Positions 53,656 through 62,755 of a DNA stretch of 64,000 nucleotides are shown here, one piece after another. The stretch is taken from the NCBI RefSeq assembly GCF_018388425.1, contig NZ_CP074406.1, positions 3,410,001 through 3,474,000 of the forward strand. The letters run 5' to 3'. The translations under genes and the position numbers were made by a program. The notes beneath the pieces were generated by a model that saw nothing but the letters and a program-made list of their open reading frames with translations, did no database searches and was not told the origin of the DNA. The stretch's first letter is position 1, and every line of letters starts with the position of its first letter. This stretch comes from Nocardioides faecalis (lineage in GTDB: Bacteria; Actinomycetota; Actinomycetes; Propionibacteriales; Nocardioidaceae).

Positions 53656-54777
53656 TCAGCGGCGAGGGGCGAACCAGGCGGCGACGTCGGCGCGCAGCAA
53701 CAGCCAGGTGCTGACCGCCAGCACCGCGACCAGCATCACCAGCGGCCAGGCGCCGAGCGCCATCAGCAGGCACAGGCAGCCGGCGCAGGCAGCGGAGACG
53801 GCCAGCGTGATCCGCGCCCAGTTGCGGCCGGCGAACGCCAGCCCGGCCAGCACGATCGCCGCCACGGCCCACACGGCGAGGCCGGCGATCAGCACGTAGA
53901 GGCCACCGACCAGGGAGGCCTCGGTGAGCTGGTAGGCCTCGACCAGCGCGGGCTGCTCGGCCGACATCTCGTCGTACAGGGTCTCGCTCTGCGAGGGCAG
54001 CAGGGCGGCGACCAGCGCCAGCCCCGCCAGCGCCGTGGACGACGCGACCCAGGTCAGCACGCACGCCATGACCAGCGCCTGCGGCCGCGGCCCCCGTACG
54101 GCGTCGTGCGGTGCGGCCGGGGCCGGGTGAGCACCCGGGGCGGGCCGGCCGTCGGTCTGACCCTGGGGCTGGGCGTGGGGCTGAGCGTGAGGCTGGGCGT
54201 GGGGCTGACCCTGGGGCTGGGAGGCCGCCGGTACCGCCTGGACAGGCCGCTCGGCGCCAGGACCACCGGCACCCGGCCGGTCGGCGCCGGGCTCACTCGG
54301 CCGCGTCCGGGCGAGCCGCTCGGCGCGGCGGGCCTCGTAGCGCTCGCGCCACGGACGACCGGCGTACCAGTCACGGGTGGGCTGCAGCCACAGCAGCGCG
54401 ATGCCGGCGACCACCATCGGGGCCAGGAAGCCCGCGGTCGCCATGCCGCCGATGAGCAGCAGCGGGGAGAGCGCGGTGAGCGCGATCCGGGCGCTGAGGG
54501 AGCGCTTGAAGACCTGGAAGCCGAGGATCGTGGCCGCCGCGGCCGCACCCGCGCCGACCAGGCACAGCACGCGCACCAGGGCGGAGAGGCCGTCGATCGT
54601 GATCCCGGCGTCGGCGAACGGCGGGTCGGCGATGATCCGGCCGAGCTCCTCCTGCACCTCGAGGGTGTGCAGGGCGGCGATCCGCTCCCACGCGGAGAGC
54701 ACCAGCACGATCGAGCCGACGATGATCAGCACGCCGGCGAGCGTCGCGTGTCCGGGGCGTGACTCCTGCTGGCTCAT
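53656..54777 (-). CDS. multi-pass membrane protein with Gln/Pro-rich loop
   Basis: No family was recognised. The 373-residue protein has about four helices in the first 130 residues and a cytoplasmic linker of about 90 residues. The linker is rich in Arg, Pro and Gln, with QPHA repeats encoded by a 12-bp DNA repeat near 54165-54215. Three or four more helices make up the C-terminal half (AGLAVWAVAAIVLAGLAFAG and others). ATG at 54777 was chosen for the upstream GGGGG; ATG at 54786 is possible. It is transcribed away from clpB's terminator. Confidence 0.65.
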   Translation of the reverse strand: MSQQESRPGHATLAGVLIIVGSIVLVLSAWERIAALHTLEVQEELGRIIADPPFADAGITIDGLSALVRVLCLVGAGAAAAATILGFQVFKRSLSARIALTALSPLLLIGGMATAGFLAPMVVAGIALLWLQPTRDWYAGRPWRERYEARRAERLARTRPSEPGADRPGAGGPGAERPVQAVPAASQPQGQPHAQPHAQPHAQPQGQTDGRPAPGAHPAPAAPHDAVRGPRPQALVMACVLTWVASSTALAGLALVAALLPSQSETLYDEMSAEQPALVEAYQLTEASLVGGLYVLIAGLAVWAVAAIVLAGLAFAGRNWARITLAVSAACAGCLCLLMALGAWPLVMLVAVLAVSTWLLLRADVAAWFAPRR

Positions 54778-54836
54778 GGCCCCCATTCCATCAGAGCGTC
54801 CCACCGCTCACACGGCCGGTGGTTTGCTGGCGCTCC

Positions 54837-54856
54837 TCGGGGGTTGCAACCCCCGA
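54837..54856. terminator. 20-bp perfect palindrome downstream of clpB
   Basis: TCGGGGGTTGCAACCCCCGA, second of two hairpins after the clpB stop. Confidence 0.5.
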
Positions 54857-54861
54857 AGAGC

Positions 54862-54893
54862 GCAGGGATCCCCGGGTGACCGGGGATCCCTGC
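54862..54893 (-). terminator. clpB terminator hairpin
   Basis: A perfect 14-bp stem, GCAGGGATCCCCGG with its complement, and a 4-nt loop, 23 nt after the clpB stop. Confidence 0.7.
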
Positions 54894-54915
54894 ACCGCGC
54901 CTCTCAGCGACCGCC

Positions 54916-57549
54916 TCACACCACCATCAGGGCGAGCCCGTCGTCGCCGCGCTCGACGAAGACGGAGCCGCCGTCGTGGACGTCGCCGGCGATCAGCAGC
55001 TTGGCGAGCGGGTCGCCGATGGCGGACTGGATCAGGCGACGCAGGGGTCGGGCGCCGTAGGCCGGGTCGTAGCCGGTGTCGGCGAGCCACTGCCGGGCCT
55101 GGGGCGAGACCTCGATCGTGATCCGGCGCGCCTCGAGCCGCTTGCCGAGCAGGGCCAGCTGCAGGTCGACGATCTTGGCCAGGTCCTCCTTGGTGAGCGC
55201 CTCGAAGGTGACGATCTCGTCGAGGCGGTTCAAGAACTCCGGCTTGAACGAGGACCGGACCAGCCCCATCACCGCCTCCTTGCGAGCGTCGGGGTCCAGC
55301 AGCGGGTCGACGAGGAACTGCGAGCCGAGGTTCGAGGTCAGGATCAAGATGGTGTTGCGGAAGTCCACCGTGCGGCCCTGGCCGTCGGTGAGCCGGCCGT
55401 CGTCGAGGACCTGCAGCAGGATGTCGAAGACCTCCGGGTGCGCCTTCTCCACCTCGTCGAGCAGCACGACGGAGTAGGGACGCCGCCGCACGGCCTCGGT
55501 GAGCTGGCCGCCCTCGTCGTAGCCGACGTAGCCCGGAGGGGCACCGACCAGGCGCGCCACGGAGTGCTTCTCGGCGTACTCGCTCATGTCGATGCGCACC
55601 ATCGCGCGGTCGTCGTCGAAGAGGAAGTCGGCCAGCGCCTTGGCGAGCTCGGTCTTGCCGACGCCGGTGGGGCCGAGGAAGAGGAACGAGCCGGTCGGCC
55701 GGTTCGGGTCGGCGATGCCGGCCCGGGCGCGTCGTACGGCGTCACTGACCGCGACCACGGCGGCCCGCTGCCCGATCAGGCGGTTGCCGATGACGTTCTC
55801 CATCTCCAGCAGCTTGGCGGTCTCGCCCTGCAGCATCCGGCCGGTGGGGATGCCGGTCCAGGCCTCCACCACCTCGGCGATCTGCGCGGGCCCGACCTGC
55901 TCGCCGACCAGCTTCTCGGTGCCGTCGTCGGTCTGCGGGGACGCGGCGAGCCGCTCGATCTCGGCCTCGAGGTCGCGGATCTGCTTGTCGGCGAGGTAGC
56001 GCTGCTCGAGCATCGCGTACTTCTCCTCGCCCTCGGGCAGCACGGCGCTCTCCCGGGTGAGCCGGTCGGCCTCGATGCGCAGCCCGTCGAGCCGGCGGCG
56101 CAGCTCGCCCTCGCCCTCCAGGGACGCCTTCTCCCGCTCCCAGCGGGCCTCGAGCCCGCGCAGCTCCTCGGACTTGTCGGCGAGGTCGGCGCGCAGTGCG
56201 GCGAGCCGCTCGGCGGAGGCCTCGTCGGACTCGCGGGCGAGCGCGAACTCCTCCATCTTCATCCGGTCGACCTGGCGGCGCAGCTGGTCGATCTCCTCGG
56301 GGGAGGACTCGATCTCCATCCGCAGCCGGCTGGCGGCTTCGTCGACGAGGTCGATCGCCTTGTCGGGCAGCTGGCGCCCGGGGATGTAGCGGTCGGACAG
56401 GGTGGCGGCGGCGACCAGCGCGGCGTCGGTGATCCGCACGCCGTGGTGCGCCTCGTACTTCTCCTGGATGCCGCGCAGGATCTGGATGGTGTCCTCCACG
56501 CTCGGCTCGCCGACGAAGACCTGCTGGAAGCGACGCTCCAGGGCGGGGTCCTTCTCGATCCGCTCGCGGTACTCGTCCAGCGTGGTCGCGCCGATCATGT
56601 GCAGCTCCCCGCGCGCCAGCATCGGCTTGAGCATGTTGCCCGCGTCCATCGAGGAGTCGCCGCCGGCACCGGCGCCGACGACGGTGTGCAGCTCGTCGAT
56701 GAACGTGATGATCTGACCCTCGGACTGCTTGATCTCGTCGAGGACCGCCTTGAGCCGCTCCTCGAACTCGCCGCGGAACTTCGCGCCGGCGACCATGCTC
56801 ATCAGGTCCAGGCTGAGCACCCGCTTGCCCTTGAGGCTGTCGGGCACGTCGCCGTCGACGACGCGCTGGGCGAGGCCCTCGACGACGGCGGTCTTGCCGA
56901 CACCGGGGTCGCCGATGAGCACCGGGTTGTTCTTGGTACGACGCGACAGCACCTGCACCACGCGCCGGATCTCCGCGTCGCGGCCGATCACGGGGTCGAG
57001 CTTGCCCTGCTCGGCGGCGGCGGTGAGGTCGACGGCGTACTTCTCCAGCGCCTCGTAGGTGGACTCGGCGTCCTGCGAGGTCACCCGGCGGTTGCCGCGC
57101 ACGGCGGTCAGCGCCTCACGCAGGCTCTCGGCGCTGAGCCCGGCGTCGGCGAGCACCCGCTGCGCGGACGACTCGACGGTGGCGAGCGCGATGAGCAGGT
57201 GCTCGGTGGCGACGTAGTCGTCCTTCATCGAGCCGGCGAGGTCGATCGCGGAGGCGAGCACCCGGGTGAGCGCGGCGGAGCCGGCGGGCTGCTGCACGGT
57301 CGCGCCGCTGGCGCGCGGCAGGCCGTCGCGGACCTCGGAGGCGCGGCGGACCAGCGCGGGGGCGTCGACGCCGGCCTTCGCCACCAAGTTGGCCGCGGTG
57401 CCGCCCTGCTCGGCGGGCTGCAGCAGCAGCGCGACCAGCAGATGGATCGGTTCGACGGTGGTGTTGCCCGCCGTGGTTGCGGCGAGCTGCGCCGCCTCGA
57501 TCGCCTCGCGGCTGCGGGTGGTGAACTTGTCGGCCCCGAACTGGCTCAT
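54916..57549 (-). CDS. clpB: ClpB disaggregase
   Basis: The 877-residue AAA+ protein works with DnaK to dissolve aggregates. It has an N-domain, Walker A1 GDPGVGKT (213-220), a long coiled middle domain (about 400-530, rich in Glu/Arg/Leu), Walker A2 [14 protein letters not shown], and the C-terminal D2 small domain. The ATG at 57549 has GAGGAGAG upstream and the family opening [23 protein letters not shown] operator and an ECF-type promoter lie about 100 nt upstream. Confidence 0.97.
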   Translation of the reverse strand: MSQFGADKFTTRSREAIEAAQLAATTAGNTTVEPIHLLVALLLQPAEQGGTAANLVAKAGVDAPALVRRASEVRDGLPRASGATVQQPAGSAALTRVLASAIDLAGSMKDDYVATEHLLIALATVESSAQRVLADAGLSAESLREALTAVRGNRRVTSQDAESTYEALEKYAVDLTAAAEQGKLDPVIGRDAEIRRVVQVLSRRTKNNPVLIGDPGVGKTAVVEGLAQRVVDGDVPDSLKGKRVLSLDLMSMVAGAKFRGEFEERLKAVLDEIKQSEGQIITFIDELHTVVGAGAGGDSSMDAGNMLKPMLARGELHMIGATTLDEYRERIEKDPALERRFQQVFVGEPSVEDTIQILRGIQEKYEAHHGVRITDAALVAAATLSDRYIPGRQLPDKAIDLVDEAASRLRMEIESSPEEIDQLRRQVDRMKMEEFALARESDEASAERLAALRADLADKSEELRGLEARWEREKASLEGEGELRRRLDGLRIEADRLTRESAVLPEGEEKYAMLEQRYLADKQIRDLEAEIERLAASPQTDDGTEKLVGEQVGPAQIAEVVEAWTGIPTGRMLQGETAKLLEMENVIGNRLIGQRAAVVAVSDAVRRARAGIADPNRPTGSFLFLGPTGVGKTELAKALADFLFDDDRAMVRIDMSEYAEKHSVARLVGAPPGYVGYDEGGQLTEAVRRRPYSVVLLDEVEKAHPEVFDILLQVLDDGRLTDGQGRTVDFRNTILILTSNLGSQFLVDPLLDPDARKEAVMGLVRSSFKPEFLNRLDEIVTFEALTKEDLAKIVDLQLALLGKRLEARRITIEVSPQARQWLADTGYDPAYGARPLRRLIQSAIGDPLAKLLIAGDVHDGGSVFVERGDDGLALMVV

Positions 57550-57638
57550 CGGCCTGCTCTCCTCATCGTGCGTGGTGGTGCGTGATGGTGCGGATACGTC
57601 GCGGGGCGGGACCCTGAGGGTCTCGCCTTCACCTGGGT

Positions 57639-57664
57639 AACGTGCGAAAAGTTGAGTCTGTTCC
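57639..57664 (-). promoter_or_regulatory. ECF (SigH/SigR-type) promoter of clpB
   Basis: On the minus strand GGAAC and GTT are separated by 18 nt, the SigH/SigR pattern. The -35 GGAAC lies in the spacer of the HAIR operator, so HspR binding would cover it. Confidence 0.5.
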
Positions 57665-57673
57665 ACTCAACTT
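57649..57673. promoter_or_regulatory. HAIR operator (HspR site) upstream of clpB
   Basis: Perfect 9-bp arms AAGTTGAGT and ACTCAACTT around a 7-nt spacer match the HspR consensus CTTGAGT-N7-ACTCAAG except at the outer base of each arm. HspR is encoded at 62.2 kb. Confidence 0.85.
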
Positions 57674-58055
57674 CGCCTTTTTCTGGGGATCCTGCCCGAT
57701 CCGCGACCGCACCCCACCGGGCCACCCCCGAAAGCGCGACGCCAGGCACCACGGATCGCGGCGGGCGACGCCCTCGAGCTGCCGGCGGACTGGGCCGGCG
57801 GGAGGAACCAGACGGAGGCGACCCGGGACCGGAGCGCCGCCGGAAGGCGCCCGGATCCCGAGGCGGTCGGATCCGGCGGCGACCGGGCGCCCACGGTCCC
57901 GCGCTCTGCCCCCCAGGCAGAGCGCGGGACAGTCCCCACACCCGGCGGCGCGCGCGTGCGCACGCCGCTCCTTCTCCGAGCGTGACACGCGACAGAACCC
58001 AGTCAGCAGATGTTTCTGTGCCACTCGCCCATGAAACAGCGCGATTGCTGCCACG
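57674..58055. other. intergenic region between clpB and the XRE gene
   Basis: About 380 bp with several open frames but none with family-like sequence. The only strong signal is the 15-bp hairpin at 57896-57930. Confidence 0.5.
57896..57930. terminator. orphan 15-bp hairpin
   Basis: GTCCCGCGCTCTGCC and its exact complement around a 5-nt loop. It is in a gene-free stretch, so what it terminates is unclear; a small RNA is possible. Confidence 0.45.
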
Positions 58056-59567
58056 ATGACCGCCGTGGCGCGCCAGCCCGAGGAGATCGACGACCCCACG
58101 CCGTTGACCGGCGAGCGGATCGACATCGGCGCGCGGATCGGCTGGCTGCTGCGCACCACCCGGATCGCCGCCGGGGCGGGCCTGCGCGAGCTGGCCGAGC
58201 GCGCCGGCGACCAGGCCGGAGCCGCACCGCTGTCGGCCGCGACCCTGTCGCGCACCGAGACCCTCGGCCGGCGCCGGGGCGCCGTGGTCGCGGCCTACGA
58301 GCGCACCCTCGGCCTGCCCTACGGCCAGCTGCGGGCGCCGATCGACGTGCTGTGCCGGACCTTCGCCTACGCCCCGGCGGACCTGGAGCCGTTCCGCCCG
58401 CCGGCGGACCTCACGGACTTCACCGCCGCCTGTGCCGCCGTGGCCGGCACCGAACCCGACGGCCACGACTGGCTGCGGTTCGCCGAGCACCACACCGCCG
58501 GCCCGTTCGGCCTGCCCGCCGACGCGATCCGTCCGGCGTTGGCCCGCCTGGCCGGCGAGGTCGGCCGCGCCACCGGGACCGCCTACCAGCTGCGCTACGA
58601 GGCCCTGGCCAAGCTGCGCTGCAGCCCCTACCGCGACGTGGTGCTGGACGTCGTGCGCGAGCTGGTGGCCGAACCCGGCGTGCAGCGCGCCGCGGACCTG
58701 GTCAGCGCCGCCACGGAGCTGGCGAGTGCCGACGCCGCCCAGTGGTGCGGCGAGCTGCTGAGCCACCCCTCGTGGGTGGTGGTGCGGGCGGGTTGCCTGG
58801 GCATCCAGAACCTGCGCAGCGTCGGTGAGCTGGACGCCCGCACGTGGACGGACCTGGTGCCGGTGCTCGCCGCCGCGTGCGACGCCGACCACGACGACCC
58901 GCTGCGCGGGCCGATGCTGGCCGCGACGCTGGCGTGCTGCCCCCCGGGGGTGCGGACCGAGGTGCGCGCCCTGCTCCGTCACGAGCCGCCCGAGCCGCGG
59001 CGGACCCGGAGCTGGACGCGGAGCCGGCACAACGTGCACTTCAACCACGCCGGCGACCTCGCCGCCCGGATCTGCGCCGGCCGGGCCGGCGAGACCCTGC
59101 TGGCCCGGATGCTGTTCGAGCTGCTCTACGACTTCCGCGCCACCCACGTGGTCACCTCGTCGTTCCTGCTGACGGCCTCCCCGTACGCCGGCGACGTCGC
59201 CGACACGCTGTGCCACACCGCGCTGCACGGTCCCGACGAGCTGACCCGGCACGGCGCGGCGTACGCCTTCGCCAACCTGATGCCCACCGTCCGCGCCGAC
59301 GACCCGGGGCCCTGGCTGGCCTCGGACGACCCGGTGATCCGCGGCGCGGGGCTGATCGTGTGCGGATTCGCCGGGGTGCCGCTGCCCGCCGACCTTCTCA
59401 CCACCTTGTTGCGCAGCGACCCCGAGCTGGCCCGCGACACCCTGTTCGCCGCCGGCATGGCGCAGCAGCCCGAGCTCTCCGCTGTCGCGGACGACGAGCA
59501 GCTGCCTGGTGACGTGCGCGAGGCTGCGCGGTGGTGGCTGCGCACCGGGGGCCGGATCCTGCGCTGA
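58056..59567 (+). CDS. XRE-type HTH protein with HEAT-like helical repeats
   Basis: The 503-residue protein has an N-terminal HTH (residues about 24-90: GARIGWLLRTTRIAAGAGLREL, split here for length, and LSAATLSRTET). About 400 residues of helical repeats rich in Ala/Leu with WVVVRAGCLGIQNL-type units follow. The pattern resembles actinobacterial regulators with a C-terminal sensor or scaffold. The ligand is unknown and no catalytic motif is seen. The ATG at 58056 lacks a Shine-Dalgarno. It converges on the Abi-alpha-like gene. Confidence 0.7.
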   Translation: MTAVARQPEEIDDPTPLTGERIDIGARIGWLLRTTRIAAGAGLRELAERAGDQAGAAPLSAATLSRTETLGRRRGAVVAAYERTLGLPYGQLRAPIDVLCRTFAYAPADLEPFRPPADLTDFTAACAAVAGTEPDGHDWLRFAEHHTAGPFGLPADAIRPALARLAGEVGRATGTAYQLRYEALAKLRCSPYRDVVLDVVRELVAEPGVQRAADLVSAATELASADAAQWCGELLSHPSWVVVRAGCLGIQNLRSVGELDARTWTDLVPVLAAACDADHDDPLRGPMLAATLACCPPGVRTEVRALLRHEPPEPRRTRSWTRSRHNVHFNHAGDLAARICAGRAGETLLARMLFELLYDFRATHVVTSSFLLTASPYAGDVADTLCHTALHGPDELTRHGAAYAFANLMPTVRADDPGPWLASDDPVIRGAGLIVCGFAGVPLPADLLTTLLRSDPELARDTLFAAGMAQQPELSAVADDEQLPGDVREAARWWLRTGGRILR

Positions 59568-59599
59568 GGACGGCTCGCGAGACCGCGCCGGGGCGTGGC

Positions 59600-60709
59600 T
59601 CAGCCGCCGTCGACCTCCGGCGGCGCCTCGTGCTCGGGCAGGACGCTGCCGGCGGTCTCCTCGTCGACGAGCGCGAGCCGGCAGAACTCCTCACCGAACG
59701 GGGTGAGGTGCACGCTGCGCCGTACGACCTTGGCGAACCGCACCGAGCCCAGCGCGGCCTGCACGTCGGGCTGGGCCTCCAGCACCTGGTACTCCTGGTG
59801 GTCGGCCACCGGCTCGCGGGAGAGCCAGACCAGGCCGAGGCGGAACAGGTTGTTCAGGTACGACGGCACGTGGTCCACGTGGCGCAGCCCGGCCCGGGCG
59901 CCGATCATGTTCAACCCCGGCTCGATCAGCTGGCTGCCGACGATGCCGATCGGGCCGCCGGTGCGCACGTCCACGCTCGGCTGCGGACCCTCGCGCAGCA
60001 GCATCACCAGGATCCGCGCCTCGTCGGGCGCCAGGTCGTCGAGGATCCGGTCGAACGCCGGGTGCCGGTCGTCGCTGCTCCACACGTCACGGGAGCGCTC
60101 GAGCAGCTCGTGGCCGCGCTCGCGCAGGGAGGGGCCACCACGGCTCGTCCCGCCCTCGGCCGCGGGGCGGCGCCGCTCCGCATCGAGCGCCTCGCCGGCC
60201 TGCACCAGCGCAGACCCCACCGGCACGCCTTCGGAGACCTGGCGGGCGACCTCGCCGGCGGCGGTGACGTAGCCGGTGACGTCGTGGATCAGCGCGGCCG
60301 CCTCGTGCGCGTCCGTCGCCGCCCGGCCGAGCCGGCGGGCACTGCTCCGCGTGGCCCGCAGCCCCCAGCCGGCGGTGTGCAGCGCCACCGAGGACGCCAC
60401 CCGCGCCAGTCCGGGCAGCGCCTCCACCACCTCCGGCGGCGGCTTCGGCAGCGGAAGCCGCAGGTTCGGCGCCAGGTACGGCGCCGCGGGGGCGGCCTGC
60501 TCCTCGGTCGCTCCGGGCACCTGGGCCGCCTCGGGCGCCTCAGGCCCCTCGGTCACCGGCGGCGCGGGCGGCACCGGCGACACCGGCGGCACGGGCGACA
60601 CCGTCGGGGCGGGGACGTCGCGGGACTCGGCGCTGCGCTCCACCACCACGTCGTCCTCCCCCGCCTCGTTCGTCCGGCCGGTCCACCGGCCCGTGATCTG
60701 CTCCGTCAC
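59600..60709 (-). CDS. Abi-alpha/DUF4393-like protein
   Basis: The 369-residue protein begins with a Pro/Val/Glu-rich low-complexity region (about 30-85), then a helical part. The C-terminal half is like Abi-alpha (DUF4393) proteins: ILDDLAPDEARILVMLLREG, VPSYLNNLFRLGLVWLSREP, VHLTPFGEEFCRLAL. The family name comes from abortive-infection systems, but many members are chromosomal and uncharacterised. GTG at 60709 has GGAGG at the right distance; GTG at 60718 abuts the Shine-Dalgarno. It follows the DUF445 gene by 31 nt, probably in one transcript. Confidence 0.65.
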   Translation of the reverse strand: MTEQITGRWTGRTNEAGEDDVVVERSAESRDVPAPTVSPVPPVSPVPPAPPVTEGPEAPEAAQVPGATEEQAAPAAPYLAPNLRLPLPKPPPEVVEALPGLARVASSVALHTAGWGLRATRSSARRLGRAATDAHEAAALIHDVTGYVTAAGEVARQVSEGVPVGSALVQAGEALDAERRRPAAEGGTSRGGPSLRERGHELLERSRDVWSSDDRHPAFDRILDDLAPDEARILVMLLREGPQPSVDVRTGGPIGIVGSQLIEPGLNMIGARAGLRHVDHVPSYLNNLFRLGLVWLSREPVADHQEYQVLEAQPDVQAALGSVRFAKVVRRSVHLTPFGEEFCRLALVDEETAGSVLPEHEAPPEVDGG

Positions 60710-60740
60710 CGGCGCCACCTCCGCGCGGTGTCGTACGGCC

Positions 60741-62069
60741 TCAGGAGAACCACGGCACCCACCCCCAGCTGAAGACCCCCAGGTGCAGGAAGCCGCCGGC
60801 GGCGCCCATCACGGCGCCGTGCGCGTAGAGCATCCACTCGTCCTCCTTGATCGCCGAGCGCATCATCTCCACGAAGTCCCGCGGCGGGAGCTCCTTGGTG
60901 CGCTGGGCGAGGAGGATCCGGATCCGGTCGGCCTGCTGGCGGGAGAACTCGACGTCCTTGAACGGCACGATGGTGCGCCCGACCGCCTCGGCGGCGAACG
61001 ACGTCTTGATCGAGTCGTAGCGCCGGCGGCCCACGGCCACGTTGACCGCCGGTCGCAGCGGGCCCGCGGCGCGGTCGATCGCGGGGCGCATCGCGGTGGC
61101 GATCATCTGGCGCGTGCGGTCACCGCGGGGTCCGTCCATCAGGAAGTCGCCGATCCGCTCGAGGGTGATCACGTCCTCGGCGATGATCCGGGCGTACACC
61201 TCGGCGCACTCGCTCTGGCGGCGCAGGAACAGTCCCTGCACCTTGATGCCGAGGATCCGCTTCTCCTCGGGCGGGTCGAAGATCAGCCACATGCCGAGCA
61301 GGTTGGTGACCCAGCCGACCACGACGCCGAGCAGCGGCAGCAGCCACCACACGTGCCAGGTCTGGTCGACGAACGCGACCGGGATGCCGAGGAGGAAGCC
61401 GAAGACGAAGCCGAAGGAGACCATCAGGTTCAGCTCGCGCTGCCCGACGTCCTTGAAGACCCGCACGACCAGGTCGGGGTTGGCCCGGAAGTGGTCGATG
61501 ACCATGATCTTGGGGTCGAGCAGCTGGTCGATGTGCACACCGATCTCGTCGGTGATGGTCTTGACCACTCCCGGCAGCTGGGCCTGCACCCGGTCGACGA
61601 CGGCCTGGCGCAGCCCGCGCGGCAGGTCGCGCCACAACCGCGGGTGCTCGCGCAGCATCACCTCGTCGACCAGCGCCGGCAGGTCCGGGCGGAAGACGGT
61701 GACGATGTGCTCGGCGATCCGGTCCGGCTCGAGCTGGGCGTAGAACTCCGCGGGCGTGCCGAGCTTGGCGATCACCTTGTCGACGGCGATGCTGCCCATC
61801 TTGGCGGCGCGGGCCGGGACGATGCCCTGCCAGCCGAGGCCGCCGTCCATCCAGCCGGGGATCTCCTGGGCCTTGCGGGGCAGCAGGCCGGCGACCTCGC
61901 GCAGCCCGGGCACCCGCACGCCGACGAAGGTGACCGGCTTGAACAGCATCCACAGGCCGGAGGCGTTGATCAGCCAGCCGACGATGCCGGTGAAGAGCGG
62001 GATGGTGAGGAACGCGAACCAGTTGACTCCGGCAGCCCAGTCCTCAAGCCAGCGCAGTACGGCGTCCAC
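60741..62069 (-). CDS. DUF445 membrane protein
   Basis: The 442-residue protein has two hydrophobic helices near the N-terminus (FLTIPLFTGIVGWLINASGLWMLF, read in two parts), a long amphipathic helical region, two more helices in the middle (LLPLLGVVVGWVTNLLGMWL) and one at the end. The internally repeated G-W-x-(T/I)-N-x-x-(G/A) element is the DUF445/YheB hallmark. Function is unknown. GTG at 62069 has GAGGAG 5-6 nt upstream. A TAACCT at about 62135-62140 may be the promoter. Confidence 0.85.
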   Translation of the reverse strand: MDAVLRWLEDWAAGVNWFAFLTIPLFTGIVGWLINASGLWMLFKPVTFVGVRVPGLREVAGLLPRKAQEIPGWMDGGLGWQGIVPARAAKMGSIAVDKVIAKLGTPAEFYAQLEPDRIAEHIVTVFRPDLPALVDEVMLREHPRLWRDLPRGLRQAVVDRVQAQLPGVVKTITDEIGVHIDQLLDPKIMVIDHFRANPDLVVRVFKDVGQRELNLMVSFGFVFGFLLGIPVAFVDQTWHVWWLLPLLGVVVGWVTNLLGMWLIFDPPEEKRILGIKVQGLFLRRQSECAEVYARIIAEDVITLERIGDFLMDGPRGDRTRQMIATAMRPAIDRAAGPLRPAVNVAVGRRRYDSIKTSFAAEAVGRTIVPFKDVEFSRQQADRIRILLAQRTKELPPRDFVEMMRSAIKEDEWMLYAHGAVMGAAGGFLHLGVFSWGWVPWFS

Positions 62070-62218
62070 GCACACTCCTCGTCCCGCCAGTGCCGGACGA
62101 GTGCCCCATTGCCTCGCCGCTCCGACGCGCCGAGGTTAGTGCCTGTGGCGGCCGACGCACAGTGCCGTCCCGGTCACACCCCGAGTCGGGCCCGGGAGAT
62201 GCACCGCGCGGCGGGTGC

Positions 62219-62755
62219 TCAGGGCCGGCGACGCCAGACGACCACGGCCTGCCCGGCCGTGGTGGCCCGCAGTGCGGGCAGGTTGCTGCGCGAGGGCTGC
62301 GGGGCTGCGGGGCTGCGGACCGCCTCGCGCAGCGCCTCGCGGGTGGCCTCGAGCTCGGCGACGAGCTCGGCGTTGCGGTCCCGCAGCGCCTCGACGGCGT
62401 TCTCGAGGTCGAGGATGCGGCGCACGCCCTCGATACCGATGCCCGCGGCGGTGAGGTCGGCGATCATCCGCAGCCGCTCGATGTCGCGGTAGGAGTAGCG
62501 GCGCCCGCCGCCGCCGGTGCGCCCGGGCGTGATCAGGCCGACCCGTTCGTAGGTGCGCAGCGTCTGCGGGTGCAGCCCGGAGAGCTGGGCGGCGACGCTG
62601 ATCACGAAGACGGCCTCGTTCTCCCCCGGCGGGCCGGGGACACCCGCGCCACTCGCCGGCCGCGCGCGGGCGGTGTGGGCACCGGCCGCAGGAACCTGGT
62701 CGCCGCGGCCGCCGCTGCGGCCGTCCCGGCCGCCGGCGCGAGTGCCGGCGGCCAT
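62219..62755 (-). CDS. hspR: heat-shock repressor HspR (MerR family)
   Basis: The 178-residue regulator has a MerR-type winged helix (VFVISVAAQLSGLHPQTLRT, then YERVGLITP and GGGRRYSYRDIERLR), followed by a coiled coil (EALRDRNAELVAELEATREAL). The first about 47 residues are Gly/Ala-rich and absent from most HspR, so initiation may be internal. The ATG overlaps the dnaJ stop by one base. It should repress the dnaK operon and clpB through HAIR sites. Confidence 0.93.
   Translation of the reverse strand: MAAGTRAGGRDGRSGGRGDQVPAAGAHTARARPASGAGVPGPPGENEAVFVISVAAQLSGLHPQTLRTYERVGLITPGRTGGGGRRYSYRDIERLRMIADLTAAGIGIEGVRRILDLENAVEALRDRNAELVAELEATREALREAVRSPAAPQPSRSNLPALRATTAGQAVVVWRRRP

Noticed and set aside
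57652..58059. 135-codon open frame between clpB and the XRE gene
   Set aside because: Arg/Pro/Ala-rich without motif, begins inside the clpB operator, and lacks a Shine-Dalgarno or a -10 at the right distance.
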